From NCBI GenBank assembly GCA_024236235.1, contig JACKKV010000012.1, positions 1-34,051 of the forward strand: a stretch of 34,051 nt of DNA. The letters are read 5' to 3'. The stretch is from Novosphingobium sp. Its GTDB lineage: Bacteria; Pseudomonadota; Alphaproteobacteria; Sphingomonadales; Sphingomonadaceae. Of this stretch, positions 6,196 through 15,184 are shown piece by piece (position 1 is the stretch's first letter; each line of letters opens with the position of its first letter). Made by a program: the position numbers and the translations under genes. Under the pieces are notes generated by a model. It saw only the letters and a program-made list of their open reading frames with translations. It did no database searches and was not told where the DNA came from.

Positions 6196-6312
6196 GCCAA
6201 CTCTCCAACTGCCCGCGCTGCCATGAATGCAGCGGGACATGGGTTTGCCCCATGCCATACTGACAGGTGACTGAACCGGCCTTTAATGGCAACCGCCCAT
6301 TGCTCTCTTAAA

Positions 6313-7326
6313 TCAGGACCGGACCAGGCCCAGCGCGCGATAGGCGGCCGTGAGTGTCGGCCGGGCCCGCTCGCGCGCCTCTGCCGCGCCGCGCGCAAGA
6401 ATGGCGTCAAGCGCTTCGCGATCCGCTTTCAGTTCGCGAAAGCGTGCTGATATCGGCGCAAGCGATTCGACCAGCACTTCGCCCAGTGCCGGTTTGAACC
6501 GTCCAAATCCTTCGCCGCCATAAGTGGCCAGCACGCTGTCCACGCTGTCACCGGTCATTGCCGCATAGATCGACACCAGATTCAGCGCTTCGGGCCGGTC
6601 CGCCAGTCCCGCCACTTCGCCGGGCAGGGGTTCGGGATCGGTCTTGGCCTTCTTCACCTTCTTCATGATCGTGTCCGCATCGTCAGTCAGGTTGATGCGG
6701 CTCATGTCCGAGGGATCGGACTTGCTCATCTTGGCCGTGCCATCGCGCAGCGACATGATCCGCGCCGCTTCGGGCGGGATGAGGGGATCGGGCTGCGTGA
6801 AAACCTCTTCGCCAGCGCCGAAATCATTGTTGAACTTCTGGGCGATGTCGCGCGCCAGCTCCAGGTGCTGCTTCTGGTCTTCGCCCACCGGCACATGCGT
6901 TGCCTGATAAAGCAGGACGTCAGCCGCCTGCAGCACCGGGTAAGTGAACAGGGCCACTGATGCGCCTTCGCGGTTCTTGCCCGATTTGTCCTTGAACTGC
7001 GTCATCCGGTTGAGCCAGCCCATCCGCGCCGTGCCGTTCAGCAGCCACTGCAATTCGGCATGGGCCGGAACCTGCGCCTGGTTGAACAGGATCGACTTGT
7101 CCGGATCGATCCCGCAGGCGACCAGCGCGGCGGCCATCTCCAGCGTGCCCGCATAAAGTTCGCCCGGCACATGCGGCATCGAGATAGCGTGCAGATCGGC
7201 GAGGAAGAACAGGCACTGCCCGCCCGCTTCCAGCTCGTCCTGCATGCGCACCCAGTTGCGGATCGCGCCCAGGTAATTGCCGAGATGGAGATTGCCCGTA
7301 GGCTGGATACCGGAAACGACACGCAT
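6313..7326 (-). CDS. trpS: Tryptophanyl-tRNA synthetase
   Basis: This 337-aa class I synthetase charges tRNA-Trp with tryptophan. The HIGH-type motif is HLGN within PTGNLHLGN (residues 9-17), and KMSKS stands at 199-203; ADLHA and GEDQKQH segments complete the Rossmann core. The frame is open well upstream, but the conserved start MRVVSGIQPTG fixes ATG 7326. It begins 5 bp after the murJ stop, so it is the third gene of a secB-murJ-trpS transcript. Length is usual for bacterial TrpS. Confidence 0.97.
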   Translation of the reverse strand: MRVVSGIQPTGNLHLGNYLGAIRNWVRMQDELEAGGQCLFFLADLHAISMPHVPGELYAGTLEMAAALVACGIDPDKSILFNQAQVPAHAELQWLLNGTARMGWLNRMTQFKDKSGKNREGASVALFTYPVLQAADVLLYQATHVPVGEDQKQHLELARDIAQKFNNDFGAGEEVFTQPDPLIPPEAARIMSLRDGTAKMSKSDPSDMSRINLTDDADTIMKKVKKAKTDPEPLPGEVAGLADRPEALNLVSIYAAMTGDSVDSVLATYGGEGFGRFKPALGEVLVESLAPISARFRELKADREALDAILARGAAEARERARPTLTAAYRALGLVRS

Positions 7327-7331
7327 CGAAA

Positions 7332-8924
7332 TTACTGGCCTTCGCTGGCTGGACTGGACTTGCGCCGCCGCCGTAGCTGGCTGACAAGGTCCTTGTCGAG
7401 CGCTCCGGTCAATCCGGCGATGCCGAAGAACACGATCAGGCCAATCGCGACCAGCGCCGAAAGCGACCACACCCGTTCCAAGACATTGCCGCCATAGCGC
7501 GCCTGCATCAGCGGCATGGTGTACCACAGCGCAGCGGCCATCGCGCCCGTCGCCACGAGCTGCCGAGCGACCCGGCCAGCGAGCCGCGCCGTCGCATGAT
7601 ACCACCGGCGGCGGTGGAGGATCGTATAAAGCAGCAGCACATTCAGCGTTGCGGTAAAGGCCGTGGCCCCTGCCAGGCCGACGATGCCGTAACGCGGCAC
7701 GACGGCGAAATTGATGGCGATGTTCACCACCAGCGCAAAAGCAGCGACCCACACCGGCGTGCGCGTATCCTCGCGGCTGAAGAAGGCAGGCTGGAATACC
7801 TTGACCAGCACATAGGATGGCAGGCCCGCGACCAGCGCGGTCACGATCATCGCCATGGTCTGGCCGTCAGCATCAGTCATCTTGCCGCCAACGAAAAAGG
7901 CGGTGACGAAGGCGGGCGCGCAGACCGCCAGTGCGGCCGCGGCGGGCAGGGTCAGCAGCAGCGCCATTTCCACCGCATTGGTTTGCAGGCGCTGCGCCTC
8001 GCCCAGATTGTCGGTCTGGATGTGGCGCGCCAGCATGGGCAGGATCGCCGTGCCCAGCGCGATGCCGACAATGCCCAGCGGCATCTGGTTCAGCCGGTCC
8101 GCATATTTGAGCAGCGTCAGCGAACCTTGCGGCAGCGTCGTGGCGAAAAATGTGTCGACGAACTGGCTGATCTGGTAGATGCCGGCACCGAAAGTGGCGG
8201 GCAGGATCAATATCCCCAGCCGTTTCACCTCAGGCGTGATGCGCGGCAGATGGAGGTGAAAGCGAATACCGGTATGACGCGCCGCGATCCACAGGTAGAG
8301 CAGCTGCGCAACCCCGGCGAGGCTGACGGAAACGGCCAGCGCCATCCCCACGATCCGGTCATCGCCGCCTTCGCCGCGCAGCCACCAGCCCACGATGATG
8401 CCGGTGATGAGCACGATGTTGAGCAGGACCGGCGCAAATGCGCCCGGGCCGAAGCGGGAGCGGGCGTTGAGCAGGCCTGAAAGCATCGCGACCAGGCTGA
8501 TCAGCATCAGATAGGGAAAGGTAATCCGGCTGAGCAGCACGGAAAGTTCGAACTTGCCCGGCACCTGCTGGAAGTCGCTGGCGAGCATCCACACGATGCC
8601 CGGCATGGCAATCATCGCCAGCGCAGAGAAGCCCAGCAGTACCCAGACGAAGATTGCCAGCACATCGTCAGCGAAGCGCGCTGCCGCTGCTTCCCCATCC
8701 TCGCCGTTCAACGCGCGGGTATACATCGGCACGAACGCAACCGAGAACGCGCCTTCGGCGAACAGGCGGCGGAAGGTATTGGGCAGGATAAACGCCAGCT
8801 GGAAGGCGTCAGCCGCCAGCCCCGCGCCCAGCACCCGCGCCATCAACATGTCGCGGGCAAAACCGAACACGCGGCTGATCGCGGTCAGCCCCCCGATCGT
8901 TCCGACATTGCGGACCAGGCTCAT
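7332..8924 (-). CDS. murJ: Lipid II flippase MurJ (MviN)
   Basis: This 530-aa polytopic inner-membrane protein of the MOP superfamily has about 14 hydrophobic segments. It flips lipid II to the periplasmic face for peptidoglycan synthesis. The N-terminus shows the family signature (TAISRVFGFARDMLMARVLG, then FRRLFAEGAFSVAFVP), including the conserved Arg residues of the central cavity. It lies 21 bp after secB and 5 bp before trpS, so the three are probably co-transcribed. Confidence 0.96.
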   Translation of the reverse strand: MSLVRNVGTIGGLTAISRVFGFARDMLMARVLGAGLAADAFQLAFILPNTFRRLFAEGAFSVAFVPMYTRALNGEDGEAAAARFADDVLAIFVWVLLGFSALAMIAMPGIVWMLASDFQQVPGKFELSVLLSRITFPYLMLISLVAMLSGLLNARSRFGPGAFAPVLLNIVLITGIIVGWWLRGEGGDDRIVGMALAVSVSLAGVAQLLYLWIAARHTGIRFHLHLPRITPEVKRLGILILPATFGAGIYQISQFVDTFFATTLPQGSLTLLKYADRLNQMPLGIVGIALGTAILPMLARHIQTDNLGEAQRLQTNAVEMALLLTLPAAAALAVCAPAFVTAFFVGGKMTDADGQTMAMIVTALVAGLPSYVLVKVFQPAFFSREDTRTPVWVAAFALVVNIAINFAVVPRYGIVGLAGATAFTATLNVLLLYTILHRRRWYHATARLAGRVARQLVATGAMAAALWYTMPLMQARYGGNVLERVWSLSALVAIGLIVFFGIAGLTGALDKDLVSQLRRRRKSSPASEGQ

Positions 8925-8945
8925 GGGCGCAGCCGCCCCAGCGCG

Positions 8946-9476
8946 TCAGGCGTTGCCGGTCGGCGCGTCAGCGCCAGCTTCGGCCTGATTCTGCGTCTGG
9001 CTGGCCTGCAACTGCTGGATGTACAGCCCGTTGAAGTCGATCGGGTCCAGCACCAGCGGGGCATAGCCCGCATCGCGCACGGCATCGGCCACCACGCGGC
9101 GGGCGAAGGGGAAGATCAGGCGCGGCGCTTCGGCATAAAGGAAGGCATGAGCCTGATCGTCCGGGATGTTGCGCATTCCCACCAGGCCGCAGTAGGACAG
9201 CTCGACGATGAAGGCCGTTCCCTTGGCACAGATGTTCTTGACCACGATCCTCAGTTCGACTTCATGCACTTCATCGCTCACGCGCTCCGCGCCGATGTTG
9301 AACTGCACATCGACTTCGGGCTGGTCCGTCCACTGGTAGGATTGCGGCGCGTTCGGGTTTTCGACCGAAAGATCCTTGATATATTGAGAAATCAGGCCCG
9401 CCATCGGGCCATTGTCCGCGCCATTGGGGGCGGAGCCATTGTCGAGATCGGTAAGAACGTCGCCTTCGTCGGCCAT
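8946..9476 (-). CDS. secB: Protein-export chaperone SecB
   Basis: This 176-aa cytosolic chaperone keeps exported precursors unfolded and delivers them to SecA. The core is recognisable: LISQYIKDLSVENPNAP near the N-terminus, VELRIVVKN, and the LFPFARRVV-like signature (LIFPFARRVVADAVRDAGY) followed by LDPIDFNGLY. The alphaproteobacterial acidic N-terminal and Gln/Ala-rich C-terminal tails are present. ATG 9476 is preferred over an upstream in-frame start that would add a basic stretch. It diverges from timA across about 180 bp that must hold both promoters, and it heads secB-murJ-trpS. Confidence 0.96.
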   Translation of the reverse strand: MADEGDVLTDLDNGSAPNGADNGPMAGLISQYIKDLSVENPNAPQSYQWTDQPEVDVQFNIGAERVSDEVHEVELRIVVKNICAKGTAFIVELSYCGLVGMRNIPDDQAHAFLYAEAPRLIFPFARRVVADAVRDAGYAPLVLDPIDFNGLYIQQLQASQTQNQAEAGADAPTGNA

Positions 9477-9659
9477 GATCGTGTACGCTTTCCTAGAACG
9501 GGCGCGGGCGGGCGCCATTGCATCTGGTTCGCGCGCCTAGCATCCCCGGGCGCGGGCCGCAACGCCGGGGCGCAGGGGAAAATCGGCGTGCATTGGCCGA
9601 ATAATCCGTTCATCCACCCGTTGTTCATTTGTAATCCGTACCTATTTGAGGCAGATTGA

Positions 9660-10376
9660 ATGGCTGGTGCCGCTCGCTGGTGGTTGGCGCCCGCGCAAAA
9701 CAGGTTCTGCCCCGTGATTTATGAAATCGTCATTCTGGCCATGATCGCAGCCTTTCTTGGCCTGCGGCTCTATTCCGTGCTTGGCCGCCGCGCCGAGCAT
9801 GAGGAAGAGGTCGTGCCGACCCGGTTCGATCAGGGTAAGGATGCGGGGGGCGCAGCCACCGGTTCGCGCCAGGAACAGAATGCGCCGGTGCAGTTGCGCC
9901 CGCGCGACATGGCTGGCGCAACCCCAATGGCGGAACAGGGCATTCGCGCGATCGCGGGGGCGGACCGCCAGTTTGAACTGGGCGGTTTTCTCCAGGGCGC
10001 GCAAATGGCTTACGGGATGATTCTCGAAGCCTTCTGGCGCGGTGACCGGGAAGAGTTGAAGGAACTGTGCACGCCCGAAGTCTATCAAGGCTTCGCTGCA
10101 GCGATCACGGCGCGCGAAGCAGCGGGCGAAACGCTGGAAAACCGGCTGGTCCGGATTGAAGAAGCGGCGATCCAGTCGGCCCGGCTCGAAGGGCGCACGG
10201 CGCGGATCGCGGTTCGCTTTGCCGCTGATATTGCGGCGGTTACCCGCGATCGCGATGGCAATGTCGTTGCGGGTTCGCTTGACGATGCGGTGGAAAGCCG
10301 CGACGTCTGGACCTTCGTGCGCCAGGTCGGTTCGGCCACGCCGGAGTGGCTGCTCGAAGAAACCGACGAAGGCTGA
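9660..10376 (+). CDS. timA: Tim44/TimA-family membrane-anchored adaptor
   Basis: The 238-aa protein has one N-terminal membrane helix (VIYEIVILAMIAAFLGLRLYS, about 19-39), an acidic/variable linker, and a C-terminal Tim44-like domain from about residue 105 (FLQGAQMAYGMILEAFWRGDREELKELCTPEVY) to the end. Alphaproteobacterial TimA is the bacterial relative of mitochondrial Tim44 and probably acts at the inner membrane in protein transport or assembly. The start is ATG 9660 (GAGG upstream); GTG 9714, placing the membrane helix directly at the N-terminus, fits homologues at least as well. It runs 4 bp ahead of mltA and next to divergent secB. Confidence 0.85.
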   Translation: MAGAARWWLAPAQNRFCPVIYEIVILAMIAAFLGLRLYSVLGRRAEHEEEVVPTRFDQGKDAGGAATGSRQEQNAPVQLRPRDMAGATPMAEQGIRAIAGADRQFELGGFLQGAQMAYGMILEAFWRGDREELKELCTPEVYQGFAAAITAREAAGETLENRLVRIEEAAIQSARLEGRTARIAVRFAADIAAVTRDRDGNVVAGSLDDAVESRDVWTFVRQVGSATPEWLLEETDEG

Positions 10377-10380
10377 CGCC

Positions 10381-11583
10381 ATGCGGGCTGGTTTGCGCCC
10401 GCTGTGCGGCCTGTTCGCACTGTCGCTGCTTTCCGCCTGCGTGCGGCTGATTCCTGAAACCTCTGCCCCGCGCCCGGTCCCGCTGCCGGGCCAGCCGCCC
10501 GCGACCGATAACGCCTTTTCGGCGGGTTTTTCGCGTGGCCCTTCCATTGCTTCGCTCAAGCTGGGGCGCGATGATGCGGGCGCGGCGCTTGCCTCTTTCG
10601 TGGAAAGCTGCCCCAGCCTGCTCGCGCGCGAAGACAAGAGCGGGCTGACGTTGAAGGAAGAATGGCGCGAACCCTGCCGCGCCGCTTCAAGCTGGCGCTA
10701 TGAGGATGCAGCCGAATTCTTCCCCGCCTTTTTCGAAACCGTGCGGGTGAGTGACGGTGCGGCCTTTGCCACAGGCTATTACGAACCGGAGATCGAGGGC
10801 GTGCGGGTTCAGCGCGGCGGTTATGAGGTTCCGGTCTATTCCATGCCGTCGGATCTTGTGCGCGGCTGGCCTGACGACATGGCCGAAAGCGAACGGACCG
10901 GCAAACAGCCGCTTGGCCGGTATGACGAGCAGGGCAAATTCATCCCCTATTACGAACGGGCCGAGATCGAGGATGGCGCGCTGGCGGGCAGGGGGCTGGA
11001 GATCGGCTGGGCGAAAGACCCGGTGGAATTCTTCTTCCTGCAGATTCAGGGGTCGGGGCGACTGCGCGCACCTGACGGCAGCGTGATGCGGATCGGCTAT
11101 GCCGGGCAGAACGGGCGCGAATATGCGGGCATCGGTTCGATCATGCGCGAACGCGGGCTGCTGGGTAGCGGTCCGGGGCAATATTCGGGATCCATGCAGG
11201 GCATCATGCAATATCTGCGCGAACATCCCGATGAAGGGCGCGAGCTGATGCGCCTGAACAAGAGCTGGGTGTTTTTCCGCGAAATAACCGGCGAGGGTCC
11301 GCTGGGGGCGCTGGGCGTGCCGGTGCGCGCGCAATCCTCTGTCGCGGCGGATCCGGCCTTCGTGCCGCTGGGCGCACCGGTCTGGCTCGATCTCGACCGG
11401 GCGGAGGCGGACGGGCTGTGGATCGCGCAGGACACGGGCGGCGCGATCAAGGGCGCGAACCGGTTCGACACCTTCTGGGGCGCGGGGGCCGAGGCGCGCA
11501 CTACTGCCGGGGGGATGAGCGGGCGCGGACAGGCGCTGCTGTTCCTGCCCAAGGGCACGGTCGCACGTCTCGACGCGAAATGA
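10381..11583 (+). CDS. mltA: Membrane-bound lytic murein transglycosylase A
   Basis: This 400-aa lipoprotein has a signal ending in the lipobox LLSAC (Cys about 20). It cleaves glycan strands of peptidoglycan to form 1,6-anhydro-muropeptides. The MltA domain includes GYYEP (about 135-139), the FFFLQIQGSGRL block and IGYAGQNGREY. The C-terminal 3D domain shows QDTGGAIKGANRFDTFWG, containing the catalytic Asp region. The ATG follows the timA stop by 4 bp, and its own stop overlaps the smr ATG by 4 bp, giving a timA-mltA-smr operon. Confidence 0.95.
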   Translation: MRAGLRPLCGLFALSLLSACVRLIPETSAPRPVPLPGQPPATDNAFSAGFSRGPSIASLKLGRDDAGAALASFVESCPSLLAREDKSGLTLKEEWREPCRAASSWRYEDAAEFFPAFFETVRVSDGAAFATGYYEPEIEGVRVQRGGYEVPVYSMPSDLVRGWPDDMAESERTGKQPLGRYDEQGKFIPYYERAEIEDGALAGRGLEIGWAKDPVEFFFLQIQGSGRLRAPDGSVMRIGYAGQNGREYAGIGSIMRERGLLGSGPGQYSGSMQGIMQYLREHPDEGRELMRLNKSWVFFREITGEGPLGALGVPVRAQSSVAADPAFVPLGAPVWLDLDRAEADGLWIAQDTGGAIKGANRFDTFWGAGAEARTTAGGMSGRGQALLFLPKGTVARLDAK

Positions 11584-12152
11584 GCGCGCCACGGGGGCTG
11601 TCAGTGCAGGAGGCCGCGCTGTGGGCGCGGCTGGCGGCGACGGTCGAACCGCTCCACGGGCGGCGGCGCAGCGCGCCTGTGCATGCCGACGCGGTCCCCG
11701 CACGGGCCAGCGGCGCCCGGTCAGCCGCGATGCCCGCAGCGCCGCAATCCGCCCACGCACCCGGCCAGTCGCCCCGCCTCGTTCCACCCGCCCCGCCGCC
11801 TGATCGCCACGGGCTTGATTCGTCATGGGATCGCAGGCTGGCGCGCGGGGCGGCTGCGCCCGATTTCACGCTCGACCTCCATGGTGCGAGCCTTGACCAG
11901 GCGCATGCGCGGCTTGACCACGGGCTGGCGCAGGCCAGGGCCATGGGCGCGCGGCTGGTGCTGCTGATCACGGGCAGGCCGCGTGGCGCGGCTGCCGCCG
12001 ATCGCGGAAATCAACGCGGGGCGATCCGTGCCAAGGTGCTGGACTGGCTGGCAGCCGGGCCGCATGGGGCGGATATCGCTGCGATCCGGGGCGCGCACCG
12101 CCGCCATGGCGGAGAGGGTGCGCTCTATCTGGTGCTCAGAAAACGGCGCTGA
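11580..12152 (+). CDS. Smr-domain protein
   Basis: The 190-aa protein consists of a Pro/Ala-rich, probably disordered first half (1-95) and a C-terminal Smr domain: LDLHGASLDQAHARLDHGL, LVLLITGR, and the GGEGALYLVLRKRR end. Smr domains bind or cleave nucleic acids (MutS2, SmrA/SmrB); stand-alone Smr proteins have been linked to RNA cleavage at stalled ribosomes. The ATG overlaps the mltA stop (ATGA). Its stop abuts the convergent aroC stop with no intervening base, so no separate terminator fits between them. Confidence 0.9.
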   Translation: MSAPRGLSVQEAALWARLAATVEPLHGRRRSAPVHADAVPARASGARSAAMPAAPQSAHAPGQSPRLVPPAPPPDRHGLDSSWDRRLARGAAAPDFTLDLHGASLDQAHARLDHGLAQARAMGARLVLLITGRPRGAAAADRGNQRGAIRAKVLDWLAAGPHGADIAAIRGAHRRHGGEGALYLVLRKRR

Positions 12153-13223
12153 TCAGCCGCATTGCGCGCGGTGCAACAGCTTGTGATCGGCCAGCACCAG
12201 CGCCATCATCGCTGCCACAACCGGCACGCCGCGAATGCCCACGCAGGGGTCATGGCGGCCCTTGGTCGCGATTTCGCTGGCCTTGCCGTCGCGCGTGATC
12301 GTTTCCACCGGGGTCAGGATCGAACTGGTCGGCTTGAACGCCACGCGCAGCACCACTGGCTGGCCGGTGGAAATGCCGCCCGCGATCCCGCCTGCGTGAT
12401 TGTCCAGAAATGCAGGCCGGCCATCGCCTCCGGGCCGCATCCGGTCGGCGTTCTGTTCGCCGGTCAGCCGCGCGGCGCCGAAGCCGTCACCGATTTCCAC
12501 GCCTTTTACTGCATTGATGCTCATCATCGCGGCGGCGAGATCGGCGTCGAGCTTGCCATAAAGCGGCGCGCCCCAACCCGCAGGCACGCCTTCGGCAACG
12601 CATTCCACCACCGCGCCGAGCGAGGATCCGGCCTTGCGCGCTTCGTCCACCTTGCCTTCCCAGCGCCTGGCCGCCCAGCTATCCGGGCAGAAGAAGGGGT
12701 TGCGCGCGATTTCAGCAGCGTCGAAGCCGTCGCGGTCAATCGCATCGCCCCCGATTTCGCTGACATAGGCGGTGATCGTCACTTCCGGCAGGATCAGCCG
12801 CGCCACCGCACCGGCCGCGACCCGAGCGGCGGTTTCGCGCGCGCTGGATCGCCCGCCGCCGCGATAATCGCGCAGGCCGTATTTCGCATCATAGGCATAA
12901 TCCGCATGGCCGGGGCGATAGGCCTGCGCGACTTCGGAATAGTCCTTGGAACGCTGATCCACATTCTCGATCATCAGGCTGATCGGCGTGCCCGTGGTGC
13001 GCCCTTCGAAAGTTCCGGACAGAATACGGACCTTGTCCGGTTCCTGCCGTTGAGTGGTGAAGCGTGACTGGCCCGGGCGGCGCGCATCAAGGAATGGCTG
13101 GATCGCTTCTTCGCTGATGTTCAGCCCCGGCGGGCACCCGTCCACCACCGCGCCCAGGGCGGGCCCGTGGCTTTCCCCCCAGGTCGTGAAGCGCAAGGCG
13201 CGGCCGAATGTGTTGACGCTCAT
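12153..13223 (-). CDS. aroC: Chorismate synthase
   Basis: This 356-aa enzyme makes chorismate from 5-enolpyruvylshikimate-3-phosphate using reduced FMN, the last step of the shikimate pathway. Signatures seen: FTTWGESHGPALG near the N-terminus, the YRGGGRSSARETAARVAAG stretch, and the C-terminal GRHDPCVGIRGVPV block. ATG 13223 begins the conserved MSVNTFG; starts at 13253 and 13268 would add 10-15 non-conserved residues. It is a single leftward gene, divergent from ruvA. Confidence 0.96.
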   Translation of the reverse strand: MSVNTFGRALRFTTWGESHGPALGAVVDGCPPGLNISEEAIQPFLDARRPGQSRFTTQRQEPDKVRILSGTFEGRTTGTPISLMIENVDQRSKDYSEVAQAYRPGHADYAYDAKYGLRDYRGGGRSSARETAARVAAGAVARLILPEVTITAYVSEIGGDAIDRDGFDAAEIARNPFFCPDSWAARRWEGKVDEARKAGSSLGAVVECVAEGVPAGWGAPLYGKLDADLAAAMMSINAVKGVEIGDGFGAARLTGEQNADRMRPGGDGRPAFLDNHAGGIAGGISTGQPVVLRVAFKPTSSILTPVETITRDGKASEIATKGRHDPCVGIRGVPVVAAMMALVLADHKLLHRAQCG

Positions 13224-13294
13224 GCGCAGGGCGTTTGGCGCAGATGTGGGCATCTGTCCATATTGCACTAGCCAAGCGGCAAAGTTTACGGCAG

Positions 13295-13309
13295 GAACAA
13301 AGCATGACC
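13295..13309 (+). promoter_or_regulatory. Near-consensus alphaproteobacterial LexA (SOS) box before ruvA
   Basis: GAAC (13295-13298), seven bases, then GACC (13306-13309) matches the alphaproteobacterial SOS box GAAC-N7-GAAC (GTTC-N7-GTTC on the other strand) with one mismatch. It ends 14 bp before the ruvA ATG, where a repressor would block initiation. RuvAB are classic SOS genes, so the position makes sense. A single 7-of-8 match is only suggestive. Confidence 0.4.
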
Positions 13310-13323
13310 ACGGGGCGTGCCTG

Positions 13324-13932
13324 ATGATTGCGAAGCTGAAAGGCCTGCTGGATGAAACCGGCGCGGACTGGGCCGTGATCGATGTTGGCGGCGTTGGCTA
13401 TCTCGTCCACTGTTCGGCGCGTACGCTGGCCGCGCTGGGGGAAGCGGGTGAGGCAGTCACCATCTTCACTGATCTCCAGGTTTCCGAAAATGACCTGCGA
13501 TTGCTGGGTTTTGCCACCAGCGCGGAACGGGACTGGTTCCGCCTGCTGACCGGGGTTCAGGGGGTGGGCAGCAAGATGGCGCTGGCCGTGCTCTCCGCGC
13601 TTTCGACTGATGATTTGCGTGCGGCCTGCGCGGGCGGCGATGTCACCATGGTCACTCGCGCCAACGGGGTGGGCACGAAGATCGCCAGTCGGATCGTCAA
13701 TGAACTGAAGGAGAAAGCGGGCGGGATGCCGGGCGGGTCGGGCGCTGCGCCAGGCGGGGTGGTGATCGATCAGGCCGGCGGTGCCAGCGCGGATGCCGTG
13801 TCGGCCCTCGAAAATCTCGGCTTCAAACCCGGCGTGGCCGCCGCCGCCGTGGCCCACGCGCAAGGAGAACTGGGTGAGGACGCGGGGCTTAACGAGCTGG
13901 TGCGGGTAGCGCTGAGGAGGGCGGCGGGGTGA
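13324..13932 (+). CDS. ruvA: Holliday junction DNA helicase subunit RuvA
   Basis: This 202-aa protein binds four-way junctions as a tetramer and loads RuvB. Domain I (OB-fold) starts MIAKLKGLLDETG; domain II has the HhH hairpins LTGVQGVGSKMALAVLS and TRANGVGTKIASRIVNELK; a Gly/Ala linker leads to domain III (DAVSALENLGFKPGVAAAAV), which contacts RuvB. Length is normal. The frame is open upstream, but homology fixes ATG 13324. It overlaps ruvB by 4 bp. No ruvC is adjacent in this window. Confidence 0.96.
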   Translation: MIAKLKGLLDETGADWAVIDVGGVGYLVHCSARTLAALGEAGEAVTIFTDLQVSENDLRLLGFATSAERDWFRLLTGVQGVGSKMALAVLSALSTDDLRAACAGGDVTMVTRANGVGTKIASRIVNELKEKAGGMPGGSGAAPGGVVIDQAGGASADAVSALENLGFKPGVAAAAVAHAQGELGEDAGLNELVRVALRRAAG

Positions 13933-14972
13933 GTGCCAACCCCATCCTCACCCCTGAGCGCCAGCCGGATGACGCCGACGCTGCCCTGCGGCCCAAGTCG
14001 CTCGCCGAGTTCGTCGGGCAGGAGGCGGCGCGGGATAACCTTCGCGTGTTCATCGAATCCGCGCGCAGCCGCGGGGAGGCGATGGATCATGTGTTGTTCT
14101 TCGGGCCGCCGGGGCTGGGCAAGACCACGCTGGCGCAGATCGTGGCGAAGGAACTGGGCGTCGGCTTTCGCGCCACATCCGGCCCGGTGATCGCCAAGGC
14201 GGGCGATCTCGCCGCGCTGCTGACCAATCTCGAACCGCATGACGTGCTGTTCATCGACGAGATCCACCGGCTCAATCCCGTGGTGGAAGAAGTGCTCTAC
14301 CCCGCGATGGAGGATCGCGCGCTCGACCTCATCATCGGCGAGGGGCCGTCGGCCCGCTCGGTGCGGATCGATCTTGCGCCCTTTACCCTGATCGGCGCGA
14401 CCACGCGGCAGGGGCTGCTGACCACGCCGCTGCGCGATCGCTTCGGCATTCCGGTGCGGCTGAATTTCTACACTGTGCCCGAACTGGAACGGGTGGTGAC
14501 CCGCGGTGCCGGGCTGCTTGGCATGGGAATCGATGCGGGCGGGGCGCAGGAAATCGCGCGGCGTGCGCGCGGTACCCCGCGCGTGGCGGGCCGCCTGCTG
14601 CGGCGGGTGCGCGATTTCGCTCATGTTGCGGGCGATGGCATGGTGACGGCGCGGATCGCTGACGAGGCACTGACCCGGCTGGAAGTCGATTCGCTGGGGC
14701 TGGACGCGATGGACCGGCGCTATCTCCACATGATCGCCGATATCTACAAGGGCGGACCGGTGGGTGTGGAAACGCTCAGCGCGGGTCTTGCCGAACCGCG
14801 CGATACGGTGGAAGAAGTGCTGGAACCCTACCTCATCCAGCTCGGCCTGATCGCCCGCACCGCACGCGGGCGCTGTCTCAACGATCGTGGCTGGCAACAT
14901 CTGGGGCTCACCCCGCCATCGCCTGCGCAGGTGCCGCCGCCGCAGGACGGGCTGTTCGACGAAGGAAGTTAA
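13929..14972 (+). CDS. ruvB: Holliday junction branch-migration ATPase RuvB
   Basis: This 347-aa AAA+ motor drives branch migration with RuvA. Walker A GPPGLGKTT at 59-67, Walker B with DEIH at 110-113, sensor 1 GATTR at 156-160, and the C-terminal winged helix (YKGGPVGVETLSAGLAEPRDT) are visible. It starts with GTG at 13929 inside the ruvA stop (GTGA overlap). Its stop lies in GTTAACAAAC, a 10-mer repeated upstream of the next gene. Confidence 0.97.
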   Translation: MSANPILTPERQPDDADAALRPKSLAEFVGQEAARDNLRVFIESARSRGEAMDHVLFFGPPGLGKTTLAQIVAKELGVGFRATSGPVIAKAGDLAALLTNLEPHDVLFIDEIHRLNPVVEEVLYPAMEDRALDLIIGEGPSARSVRIDLAPFTLIGATTRQGLLTTPLRDRFGIPVRLNFYTVPELERVVTRGAGLLGMGIDAGGAQEIARRARGTPRVAGRLLRRVRDFAHVAGDGMVTARIADEALTRLEVDSLGLDAMDRRYLHMIADIYKGGPVGVETLSAGLAEPRDTVEEVLEPYLIQLGLIARTARGRCLNDRGWQHLGLTPPSPAQVPPPQDGLFDEGS

Positions 14973-15184
14973 CAAACGCTTCGCACTTGCGCCCGGTTCG
15001 GTTCCACTTTGGGACAGCTTGGCTTCCGCCCCCCACTTCCACCTGAAAAAATGGCAAATGCGCCGCTGATTCAGGGTTAACGCGATTGCCGTTTGCACGA
15101 CGGTCTGCGTTGTTGGTCCGGTAAAGGAAGTGCCGTGTTAACAAACCAGCGGTATTTTCCGGCAACAGGGAAAGTGAGAAGCTC

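Noticed and set aside
7327..7752. Upstream extension of the trpS frame
   Set aside because: It overlaps murJ in another frame; conserved TrpS homology begins at ATG 7326.
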